Part shown: in pieces, positions 50,501-60,998 of the stretch
Layout: the number at the start of each line of letters is the position of its first letter
How positions within the stretch are numbered: the stretch's first letter is position 1
Assembly: GCA_024305405.1 (NCBI GenBank)
Contig: JAKNDB010000086.1
Coordinates: 1,859,001 to 1,923,000, forward strand
Source of the DNA: Dirofilaria immitis
Taxonomy: Eukaryota; Nematoda; Chromadorea; Rhabditida; Onchocercidae
DNA length: 64,000 nt
Direction of reading: 5' to 3'
The notes under the pieces: model-generated
Told to the model about the DNA's origin: nothing
Databases searched by the model: none
What the model saw: the letters and a program-made list of their open reading frames with translations, nothing else
Made by a program: the position numbers and the translations under genes

Positions 50501-51002
50501 GTGGGCCATCAAAAGCATCGCTAATGATAAAGAAACTGTTTACAAATTCCATTCCAGACAAACTATGAAACCTGGTGATACTATCACTGTATGTTTGAAT
50601 TTTTTGGAATTAGAAGTTCTTCTTGTTTTATAAAACTATAATTGAGCTTTGCATGGAGAAATTTCTCTTTACAATTTTCTTTTATTTAGATGGGGATGAA
50701 AGGTATGAAAAAATGGATAGAGGAAAGAAAAATTTTGTCTTTTCGTTAACCAATGCAGTTTTACTAAATTTTACTTGAATTTATTGAAGGTTTGGAGTGC
50801 AGATAGTGGCGAAAAACATACACCACCATCCCAGCTAGTAATGAAAAACCAACAGTGGCCTGCAGGTGATCGGGTCAAAACATCTTTGGTTGATGCGGAT
50901 GGCAATGAAATGGCTACAAGAGAAAGTATAGCTGAACTCCAGTACGGACAATTTGTGAGTGATGATAGCCAGGATCCGGATCAGCGATGTGCTGTCATGT
51001 AG
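47546..51002 (+). CDS. lmn-1: Nuclear lamin (B-type, CaaX-terminated intermediate filament protein)
   Basis: Eleven exons: 47546-47673, 47958-48045, 48299-48514, 48734-48865, 48933-49082, 49291-49455, 49531-49691, 49790-49968, 50063-50234, 50397-50588 and 50790-51002. The product forms the lamina beneath the inner nuclear membrane. The head is Ser/Arg-rich with a SPSRRTR mitotic-type site. The rod begins LSNLNDRLAVYIDRVRQLE and ends in the IF consensus ELKAYQNLLEGEESR (about residue 406). A nuclear localisation signal RRPIKRKR lies near residues 439-446. The lamin Ig-fold tail includes GKFIKLVNKGEETISIGQW and VWSADSGEKHTPPSQLVMKN. The protein ends CAVM, a CaaX box for farnesylation. Length about 598 residues. 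One A is missing in the run 49666-49669, breaking the frame between GLNKK and IADLESQ. Exon phases otherwise all agree. Confidence 0.96.
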
Positions 51003-53225
51003 ACTGGTTTCATCAGTTATCAGGAGTATAATGGTCTCGTTTGTTATTTCTATTATCACAGAATTTGAATGTTTATGAAGATGATGTCAGGTTGAACGAT
51101 TATAATCCAGAATAATGAAATGAGAAAAAACGGAAAATTTAATTTATCGTAATAGAAAAATTTACGAGAAGGTAGAAATCTTTTCCTGTAACCTGATTAA
51201 ATCTGCTTTAATGCAGGATGTTTGTTATTGTTTGTTTGACTGCCTGTTCTTCGCATTACTTTTATGACTGAGAGCGTTTCGGTTTGATTATTTATAAGAA
51301 AATCGCGGAAGAATGTTATTGTTCTACTACATCATAGTTAATTTTTATTGTTGGCTTTCATCTTTCTAGTAATTACTGTCGTTGTTCACATATTCTGACC
51401 CAAATCTAAAATCTCTGATTTCCAAAAACTTTAAATAGTTACAATAACAAAATAATGTGTTATTCATTGCCTTGCGTGAATGTTCATCCTCATTTGGAAC
51501 TCATCCGTTCGTTTATTTTGATGAAGTAGTTGTTATCAGTTTTTCATGTCTTTAAAGCAATCCCTTTAAATTTATAAATCTTTTAAATGTCGTAATTCCT
51601 ATCTTGCAATATTTACCTCCTCTTTTTGTATCTGGAATTCTCGATTGTACGTTTGGGATGTACGTTACTTTTCAGTTTGTTGCTTTTTCCGTGTTTCTGT
51701 GTTCATGGAATTATTTGGATACAGACCAATAAAATTTATTGTTTACCAGCATTTTATTAGACAGAACATAATGTTCTTAATTAACGATGCCACTCGATTT
51801 AAAACCTTTTTAGAAAAAAGTCGATTATTTCATACTATCAATGTGAAATCGAAATTAACTGGATTACATTTTTACTGCTCGATTTGAAAGGATTAAACAT
51901 AAAGAAAGGATTAAAAAGGAAGGAAGAATGATACTAGATACAAACACTGGGGAAGAAAAGTATGTTCAATATGGGTGGACTGTTAAGATTTCTACTGCTA
52001 CTTTCAGGTGTGGAGATTTGCTTCCTTACATAAGATGTAATAGCAGTAATACAACGAAGAAGTGTGTTTTTGACATTTATTTACTAGATTGGTAGCATTA
52101 ATTTTCAGATCCTGAAGATTTAGAAGAGAATTGATGTATTGCTCAAATTGAAACAAAGTGAGGAATGAAAACAGACAGTTTTATCATTACTATTATATGT
52201 TCAAGTGCGACGGAATAGCTGGATAGACGACATGGTGAACAGGACAGACTGATGATTAAGCTATTGGTTCATAGGTCGGTGAATTATTAATGACAATAAG
52301 ATATTGATCAGCGAATCTACAAATTAATAGTGAATCAGTTGTTTGTCTTCGTGTTTTGACTGTAAAATGAGAGATTTCAGGGGTAAAATTTATGATTAAT
52401 TAGTGCAATATTAATTAATTAGGCAACGAACGATAGATGAAGTGAAAATGTGTAGGAAAAAAGAATTCGATGGTAAATCGTTTAATTCTTTTTTACGCAA
52501 TGAATGTATTTAGCGTTTTACCTATATAAAATTTTTCAGACTATATTTTTCATATTTATGCGATTGCTGTGTCAACATTGGTTGTGCATATGCTTATCGT
52601 ATCTAAATTATATTTTATATCAGGAAGCTTAGCCATAATTATTTTAGAGGAGTTTTTGTTAAATGTTGTGATTATCCACTTCAAAGTTTCTCTTTTGGTT
52701 AACTGAAGTGCAATTGAGTTTTTGGAGAGGTGCGCATGCGCATTAAAATTCTGGTTTTTCTAATTAAAAAACTTCAACAACTTATTACGCAATTTGTGAT
52801 TTTCTGTTAAAAATGCTGTTATTTAAAAGAATTGAATAAGCTTGCCATTCTACCCGTTAGTTAATATTTTCTATTTTCGATAAACGCTTCTTGAGTTTTT
52901 TCTATTCTATTTAACAAAATTGTATTATTTGTGGATTTGATTTCATATGTGAAAATTTGTCGGTGCTGTAATTGGTTTGATGCTATTATATAGTAAAAGA
53001 GACTGGACAGAAGTGGAAAGATTTAGTTCTAATAGATTCTTTCTTATTCTTCTTTCACAAATTATTTTTGAAAACGGTTATAGCCTACACTAAGTCAGTG
53101 TAAAATAAAAATAATCCATTGGATAGGAAAAGGCAAAGATAATTTTTTTTGTTAGATATCAGTTTTTGTTAATACTTCTTAATACTTTCTAAATTATTTG
53201 GCAACAAATCTCTTTTTCTTCTTGT
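51003..53225. other. Intergenic downstream of lamin, no gene seen
   Basis: Contains the lamin 3' UTR and AT-rich spacer. An 80-codon open frame at 51645-51887 has no recognised motif. Confidence 0.4.
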
Positions 53226-55630
53226 AGCCTTAGCTGGATTGCAGAGTGATACTTTCACGAATTTTTTCCGATCTTATCATTTGCTACACTTGGAGCAATA
53301 ACATTTGCTTTAAATATTGCTTCGGCGTTGTACATCATTGGCTAGGTTCATTTGAACCTAATTTTCGATGCATTTTTGAATTAGTTTGTTCATGAAATCC
53401 TAATTTTTACGAATGAATTTTCATAAAAACCCTGTTTATTACTATTTTTGTTCAAGAATGTACAATTTAAGCTGTCAGTCCTGACTTGGTTCATTACTTT
53501 AGGAATGAGAGAAAAGTTTTTATTGTTTGTGATTGATATTTTAAAGTATAAAATCTTTATAGATTAAAACAAGTCGAAGAATTTATTAACTGTTTTATTT
53601 CGTTATTTACTACGAATTCAATTCCTACTTTTTTCATTTTATTATCATTCGAATTTAATATATAACTGTTGCAGATAGTTTTGCATTTGGCTCGATGATT
53701 TCTGCTATGGATCTTAGTTGCCAGGCTTGCTACCTTTCAAGCATTGAACGTACGTTTTTACTACTGTGTTTAAAAAATCTCCGTGTTAATAAAATTGGTG
53801 TCAGTTTATTCAAAAAAATTCAAAAAGAATTAGATAAATTTCTATAAAGAAATACATAAGAGCAAAGATATTAGCTTCAAATGCTGAATTATTTTCTAAT
53901 CCGTTTAGCAAAGTTGCAGATTGTTTTTGTTCCCAAGAAATTATTTTACGTTGAGCGAATGCTATTATTTTTGGTGAGTTGAGCTTAACGATGCCGTTGC
54001 TGTTATCCTTACATCTATTTTCCTAGAAATATCTCTCGAGAATATTACATTCTCAACATCAAGCAGCTTGTTTTTTTGCAGTAATCTCCAGATTTACCTA
54101 TATTTTTCTCGTATCTGCTATTCTTGTTGCCTTTATTGGATTTCCTTCAGCGCTGGTATTGCTTTTTCTTTAATATTTTCTTATCTCAAAAATAAGTGAT
54201 CATATCAAGTTTTGAATTTTAATTTTTTCATATCATTTCAGTTATTCAAATATGTCGATTTACGCAGAATGCCATTGCTAGAATTCGCTTTACTACTTCT
54301 ATTTGCATACTTACCGTATGGTCTTGCAGAAGTTTATTTCATTTTTACGTTTTTGTCGCTAAAATGCTTTCTCTTTCAAGTTTATTCCCCATTCATATTC
54401 TGTTTCGTTTTTCCATATTTTAGATATAATGCTAATGCCTATTTTGTTTTGGTCGATAATCATGTCTCAATACATGTATTTCAATATTTCATCTATAACA
54501 CAAATCACAATGCAGCAAACATTGAGAACATTGGCGTAGCAGGTGAATTTTCTGTAGATGCAAAGAGAATGATGAGATTCCGGCTTTATGACATAAAATT
54601 CATGGAAGATACCCAGCTCCAAAATTCATCATTTTTAAGAAACGTGTACATTTGCATATTTGGGATTGGCTTTATTCATAATCAAGCTTCAACTCCAACC
54701 AGTGTTTGTCTCGTGGAGCATTATAAGTTTCGTGCTTTAACTTATTAAGTAAATCTTTACTATTTTCGTTATACTCTGATGACTTAATCAACAGATGATA
54801 AAATCAATAGCAGTGAACTTTCTCGAGATAATCAGCTGTTTTTGCATCTGTCATACAATATCGCCACAAATTACATTGGATTTTGCTAGAAGACCGAAGA
54901 TTTATATTTTATCATCCAAAGATTTGTTTATTTGCTCCGTTGATCGTGATTCAATGTATTTCCTCTTGCTTATATAGCCAATAAATATCGCCAGCTCAGA
55001 TTTCCATGAAAAATCAATTCATTATGTGATATAGTGGCAAGTTTCATTCTGTTTAATTTAACTCGGAAATTTTACTATCGAAATGTTGGGAAATCCGTAG
55101 TGCAGTTTGATTAAACTTTCTAGATCTCTTTTTTTTGATGTAAGCAATTTACAGTTTTTAGTATTTAACTATTCATTTATCTGTGAACGAATAGAGAATA
55201 GTTTAGCTTGATTGATTTGACTTTCTTAATTTTAGAAGAAACTTTGACCAATTCATGATTCTAAAAATATGGATGAATCTAAATTCTTATCTCAATTTAG
55301 ATAAGATAAAAAGTAAAGAGTCAAAAAAAAAAATAGTTATGGCATAATTTTTTCCCTCCGTATGTTTATTTTCATGACTTGAATTCCAAAGGGTAGCAAA
55401 GAAATCTGATCAACAGAACTCCCTAGCTCAAAATTATCAAGCAGTTTTGCTTATTTTTTTATTGCTTCAAGCTTTGCGGTTTATAGATATGAGAGGAAGC
55501 GTCGCATTTGCATTAGCTTTACATGTATCAATGAAAACGAGGAAACAAAAAGAGTTTTGTTAACTGCAACACTTTTCCTTCTGTCATTTTCCTCGGTGGT
55601 ACAACTTTGCCAGTATTCATATAAATATTC
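53226..55630 (+). pseudogene. Decayed Na+/H+ exchanger of the NHE8 (SLC9A8/NHX) type
   Basis: Pieces of the transmembrane exchanger domain appear in family order but in shifting frames. They are ILSFATLGAITFALNIASAL (about 53267-53335), DSFAFGSMISAMD then ATFQALNV (53676-53752), LNDAVAVILTS (53986-54018), YIFLVSAILVAFIGFPSA (54100-54156), FKYVDLRRMPLLEFALLLLF with AYLPYGLAE (54245-54330), IIMSQYMYFNISSITQ with MQQTLRTLA and a TAG (54463-54540), MRGSVAFALALH (55490-55525) and GGTTLPVFI (55597-55623). NHE8 proteins exchange Na+ or K+ for H+ in Golgi/endosomal membranes. Frames break near 53258, 53710, 53978, 54075, 54537 and 55553. The Pro of the DPVA motif is lost, and the membrane segments expected between TLRTLA and MRG are absent or unrecognisable. 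Some breaks could be assembly indels, but several are not in homopolymers, so decay is likely. Confidence 0.65.
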
Positions 55631-57939
55631 TAATTTTCCTTAATCTTATTGAATAGAAATTAAAATCTTCATTATCTATTTTGAATTAGAAAGATCAAGA
55701 TGAAATTTTTGGTTGCATCGGACTATATATCTTTTAATGTCTGGTAATTTTGCTATAATTCGAAAATAATGTTGCTTTCAATCGCGGATGTTAAGCAATG
55801 CATTCCCGAATAGGAAGCAGCCGAAGATCATAGGAGCACGACTTGAATGATGGTGACAAGTCTGCCATTCTGTTAAGTAAAACGCAAGAAATGATTTTCT
55901 TGAATTATTTCTATTAAATTTGATTTCCTGAATTATTATTATTAAATTTGCAGTATCGGTTATTTTTCTCCTAAATGGTATTTATTCATATTTTACAAAA
56001 AATCTAAATTCCAGATTATTCCGATATCATATACTAAAACTTCTAATGTTCATTATTATAATATTTTTTAAGTTTATATTCGACTAATCGGAACATTTGG
56101 CTTCTGACACAGAAGAAATTAGCAACGTTAATAAATATGAGGAGATATGTATGAGTGAGTTGTTTACAAATTTAATGAGCTGTTTGTACGACATAGATTT
56201 CTATTAGAAGTTACAGATGTTTATGCTAAATGTTCTGCTGATTACAGTTCAATTTTAGAAGTAACAAAACATTGCTTAAAAGTGTAACATAGATTAACCG
56301 AACGATTCATGGGTTATCTACAATGCAGTTAATGCATTCTAGAGTTAGTCACGAAAAATCATAGTAGGTCTTATTTCTATGTGAACTCTTAATGGCAAGA
56401 TTTAAAAAAGTGGAGTTAAATATTATAAAAAATTATTTAATTGAAGTGCAATTAAGTAAATTAAATTCCTTGTCGCAGATATACGCTGCAAGTTTTATAT
56501 TTTTAACTTTCTAGGTTGGAAGTTTTTATGACAGAAATTTAAATTGTTGTAATACACATTTTGTATTCTATAGATTTGGAGAAATTTTAAATCTCTACTT
56601 TTTATCGTTTCCTCAAATTAGTATGAGCTTTTCAGGAGCTACATGAAAATCGAATAACTATGCATTGGATCACAGGTAAAATGCTCAATGAAAATTGTAG
56701 TGGTTCAACTCAACAATTCTCTGCCGATGAAAAAATTCATCCGTTACTCTGACTCTAATCTTTATTGACTTCCCGTTATTTACGAAACATCATTTTTTTT
56801 TATTGTACATATAATGTATATAAAATTTGTTATTATTCAGTAGTTTATCAGATTTATATTTCAGAATGTCTATTAAAGCATAATTCATTAGTATGCTAAA
56901 CAAAACTTGGATTAATACATAGAAAGAGTTTTTTGTTTAGGCCTTTGAACCCCTTACGATTCGTACTACTATCTATTATAAATTGTACTGAAATATTAAA
57001 ATTTCCATTTAAGATTCCGAGTATTCTTCTCTCATTTTCTTTACTGTAAGCAATGAATTCCAAAAGTTTAAAATTCCATTCGGTAATTTATTAGATATTT
57101 TCTATTTCTATTCCTAAAGTTCTACTATAAGTATTAGGTTCTTAATTTTAATCTAATTCTTTCATAATGAACATTATTAAATCGTTTAAGTGGTATGTTT
57201 GCTGACTGCAAATTGCAGGAGTGGTTTAGTAGTATCGACACCACTATACGTCTGTTGGGCATTTTATCTTTGAATCATATTTATTTTTGAAAAATGACAC
57301 TTCATTATTTTGTTATTATTGTTACATGTTTTAAATTTTCAAAAAGTTTAAAGCGTTTCATTGTTTAAATACTTAATGCATGGTTGGGGACAAGTAGCAA
57401 AGTTAATTTAGGATACCACAAATTAGGTCATCATAAAATTTTACTTAGCATATTTATGCTTTGTGTAGTGATAATTTATACTCCTGTCATTTAAATCATA
57501 TATTATAATTTATAGTACTGCTCATTTAATCATTTATCAACAGTTGGACTTCTGAATTTCGACTTTATTATAATCTGAAATAAGTAAATAACCAGTATTA
57601 ATTCTCTTCATATCAGTGATAAAAATAACTGAAGTTTTGATGATAATGAGAGTTGTTCCTGTGCAAATGATAAATCTTATCACTTTGTTATCCTTAATTA
57701 TTCGACTTAAGGAAGAAAAATCAATCATACGATGTTTCATTAAAGAAAAGCCATGACCAAATTAATGTTTTAGATGCGAGGAGATTGCAAATAGCATAAG
57801 AGCAAAATCGCATACGATTATTATAAAAGTCAGATATAATCACTAATGAAATTTAAAATTTTTTTCTAAGTCTATAAATTTTCATGAAGTTCAGGAATTT
57901 ATTTTCGAATATAAAAGCTGTGAAAAAGAAATGAATGCA
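55631..57939. other. No gene seen
   Basis: AT-rich spacer with only short, motif-free open frames on either strand. Confidence 0.4.
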
Positions 57940-58736
57940 TACGTTTTTTTCGGCCATGTATAGGACAATTTTCATCAATTTGATGCGTATCCGAAATTTC
58001 TATATGAGATGATTGAGTGATAAGAGGCTCCTCTTGTGGCACAGTTATGATAATGTCTCTTTCAACAAGCTGAAATGTACGAATAGTTAGTAAATGATTA
58101 GTCTTCTATATTTAATACTCATTTAAATTTTGTGAAATGAAGAAAGAAAGCGTGCACTATTCGGTGTAAAACTTTTATTGATTTTATTTTCGATCAATTC
58201 ATCAGTGACAATTTGTCCATCAACGCGATTTAACTGCAAAAAGAATTCAAAAGATTTAAAGAAGAAATGAAGTGATAACAAATGTGATTGCACATCGTCA
58301 ACATTAATTCATTAGGAGAAAATTTTTTAATTGGGTGACTTTTACTTTTCTTTCATGCAAATTCAGATGAGGAATTTATAAAAAAAAAAAGGAAAGTTAT
58401 TCAAAAGCACTGATTACACTTAAGACATTTATCATATATAGAAATATGGAAATAATTCGTATGATAAATTATTGACAGAAAATTTCTTTCCTTTCCTTTT
58501 CACTTTAAAAATCATCCACTCAAATATGAATTGATGAATAATTTTCTAACCTTTTCGTCATTAGTTAAAATAACGTGGCAACAATTGCGTACGACACAGA
58601 TGATCAAAGCAGCCATAGAAATGATTATAAATGCAATGATAACACTATAGAATACAATAATCCATTCACGTGTAGTTAAAGTAAATAAGTCCCAGTATCT
58701 GATATTTGAAAGAAAAAATTGATTAAAATTTCCCAT
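57940..58736 (-). CDS. Small single-pass membrane protein, unidentified
   Basis: Exon 1 is 58551-58736 (ATG at 58734-58736, 62 codons, ending at AAG|GTTAGA). It encodes a short luminal/extracellular N-terminus (MGNFNQFFLSNIRYWDL) and one strong transmembrane helix, WIIVFYSVIIAFIIISMAAL plus IICVV, followed by Cys-Cys (a possible palmitoylation site). A second exon is likely at 58173-58233 (LNRVDGQIVTDELIENKINK, after TTTTTGCAG). A third, after CATTTCAG at 58074, begins LVERDIIITVPQEEPLITQ and is acidic/hydrophilic down to about 57940. The phase between exons 2 and 3 does not match as read, so an indel or different edges are likely. No family recognised; the topology suggests a small type I/III membrane protein with a cytosolic tail. 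Confidence 0.45.
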
Positions 58737-59924
58737 TCTTATTATTTATTTATAATATCGATAAACGTTAAACACTAAACAATTAATGATACTTTAAAAT
58801 TATATGATCAGATATTGGACAACTTCAAATGATTGATTACTTCATGTTAGAGGGAAATAATTTTCACGACTATTCAGCGATTCCAAAGTGATATGAAATG
58901 ATTGCACATTTTAATAAATTTCTAATTTATTTCATGCAAAAATAACTCAAATGATACAGATGGAACATTAAGTAAGTATATATAATAGATTATTTCATTA
59001 TTGGCGTTCTTTTAGATAAAATGCAAAAATTGATGATGATATCTGGAATATAAAATATCCCAATTTTTTTTCTTTTTTAAGAAAGTTTCGTATTTTAAAA
59101 ACTTAATTTCCAATGAAATAAAAATAACAATTTTTGATTTTTAAAGTAAAGTAAAAAAGCTGGAATCAATATTTTTAATCAACAATTTATTTATTCATTC
59201 TTCAACCCTCCCTCTCCGCCTACAAGGAACATATGATTTTCAACCTTCATTGATTAATATTTCTAACAACAATAACAATTTGTTAAAAAAGCAAACTTAT
59301 CAATCACGCTAAATGAATTTTTATAAATTAAAAGATTATAAATTCAAGTTGAAATTTTCGATGAAAAAATGATATTATTATTCAGGAAACAAGAGATCAC
59401 CAAGAGATATAACATAAATTTGTCGCGCATTTATTGGGTGTGAGCTGACGTCGAGGGGACCAAATGTCACCAGTGTTGGGGATTGAGTAGGGTGTAGTGG
59501 AGCTGTATTGAGAGCACACCGTGAAGCCGAAACGTTTATTACTGATTGTACTTAAGTGATAACAATAATATTGATGATGCTCACTCGTGATTTATATCTT
59601 CCCAGAAGTGGGAGTGGTTAATTCTAGCACCGGAAACATACCGGATATGGAGGAAACATTACAGTAAGATTAAAAGGAGAGATTAGCGTGGAAAAATAAG
59701 CGTTTAAACATAAAGAAGTGAATTGGTAGATAACAACAAAACGTGTGAAAAAAATTTTAAGGAATGTAGATATGACTGGGATGATTCATAGTTTCATGAG
59801 CATTAATTTACAGTGAGTAATCTATTTGCTTATTTGTTTACAATAAGAAATTTATTTAATTATGTAATTGTATGTTGGAGTTTCGCAAATCAGCGTTCGC
59901 GACATTGTCTGTGTTTCTCTTATC
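58737..59924. other. AT-rich spacer, no gene seen
   Basis: Low-complexity AT-rich DNA. From about 59440 to 59650 the composition becomes more balanced, which could be an old mobile-element flank, but no terminal repeat could be paired. Confidence 0.35.
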
Positions 59925-60380
59925 ATAGATACGGATTATGATCCGTCTGTTCATAGATACATACGATGATTTTGTCGTATATATTTCTTTTATCATAGAT
60001 ACGGATTATGACTCGTCTATGTTTGTCTAATTGTGGATATGCATTATCACCCGTCCAATCATAGATATATACGATGATTTTGTCGTTTATATTTCTTTTA
60101 TCATAGATATGGATTATGACCCGTCTAATCATAGATATATACGATGATTTTGTCGTATATATTTCTTTAATAATAGATATGGATTATGATTCGTCTATAT
60201 TTGTCTTATCATAAATACGCATTATGATTCGTCTAATCATTTATATATGATGATTTTTTCGTATATCTTTGTCTAATTATGGATATACATTATGATTCGA
60301 TCTAATCATAGATATATACGATGATTTTGTCGTATATATTTGTCTAATCATAGATATGCATTATGATTTGTCTGTTGTTG
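59925..60380. repeat. Tandem minisatellite of alternating hairpin-forming and spacer modules
   Basis: About 455 bp made of two alternating, diverged modules. One centres on the near-palindrome TATATACGA-TGATTTTG-TCGTATATA. The other is ATCATAGATATGGATTATGA followed by a TCGTCT-type end. The hairpin module occurs at about 59957, 60066, 60135, 60245 (diverged) and 60312. Copies differ by a few substitutions and small indels, so the array is not recent. Confidence 0.8.
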
Positions 60381-60848
60381 CTTTTTGTTGAATTGGTTGA
60401 GCCAATGTCACAAAAGATTCGAAATAAGGTTTATTTTTATGTAGAACAGGCATAGAACGACGCAACAAAATTGATAATCGCACGAGTCTCAATAACAGTA
60501 CTAATGATTAAAAAATGAAATAGAAGAATTGAGGAATTGTAGGAGATTAAGATGAATTAGTTTCCGCTAATTCGTAACTGACTTGAGTATTAAATTAGAG
60601 TGTTTTTAAACAGTAACAAATTGGGCGTGTAGAAAGGTGTGTTAGGTTTTTAGCTAACACAATTAGATTGGTTGGATAGCAGGAAAATGAATTAAAAATC
60701 TAAGATATAAAATGACAACATGGGAAAATGTATCGTGGGAACATGTACATTAATGTGATAAATGGCACTAATGAATCATCATAATAATTTGTAATTATTT
60801 TTATGTTAAATTTTTATTATTTATTTGGAATTTTGCGATATTAAAATT

Positions 60849-60855
60849 CGCGACA
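60849..60855 (-). other. Probable start of the 3' LTR of the BEL/Pao element
   Basis: Read on the minus strand, TGTCGCGAATTTTAA begins at 60855, right after a GGGAG stretch and about 140 bases past the pol stop, as expected for a TG-starting 3' LTR. A similar edge, TGTCGCGAACGC, starts at about 59913 on the same strand, suggesting a second related end. The other LTR is outside the window, so this is not proven. Confidence 0.35.
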
Positions 60856-60998
60856 CTCCCAAAGGGAGGAGAGAGGAAAAGTTAGTTGAAACTTTGAGTG
60901 ACGGATTTTCAGACTCTTCTTGAATTGGTCGAATCCTTTCTCCAATTGATTTTCTAATTCTCGATCACAGCTGGAGTTCGTAGCTCCCTTGTTGAACT

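Noticed and set aside
54212..54748. A 178-codon open frame as an intact gene
   Set aside because: Only its first third (FKYVDLRRMPLLEF...) is exchanger sequence; the rest runs through intron and out-of-frame exon sequence of the pseudogene.
55784..55860. 5S rRNA-like words (GATGTTAAGCAATGC ... CCGAATAGG)
   Set aside because: Only one short word resembles the 5S internal control region; no pairing stems or terminal helix could be found.
59925..60380. CRISPR-like array
   Set aside because: Host is a eukaryote, spacers are not unique, and both modules are repeated with drift; it is a minisatellite.
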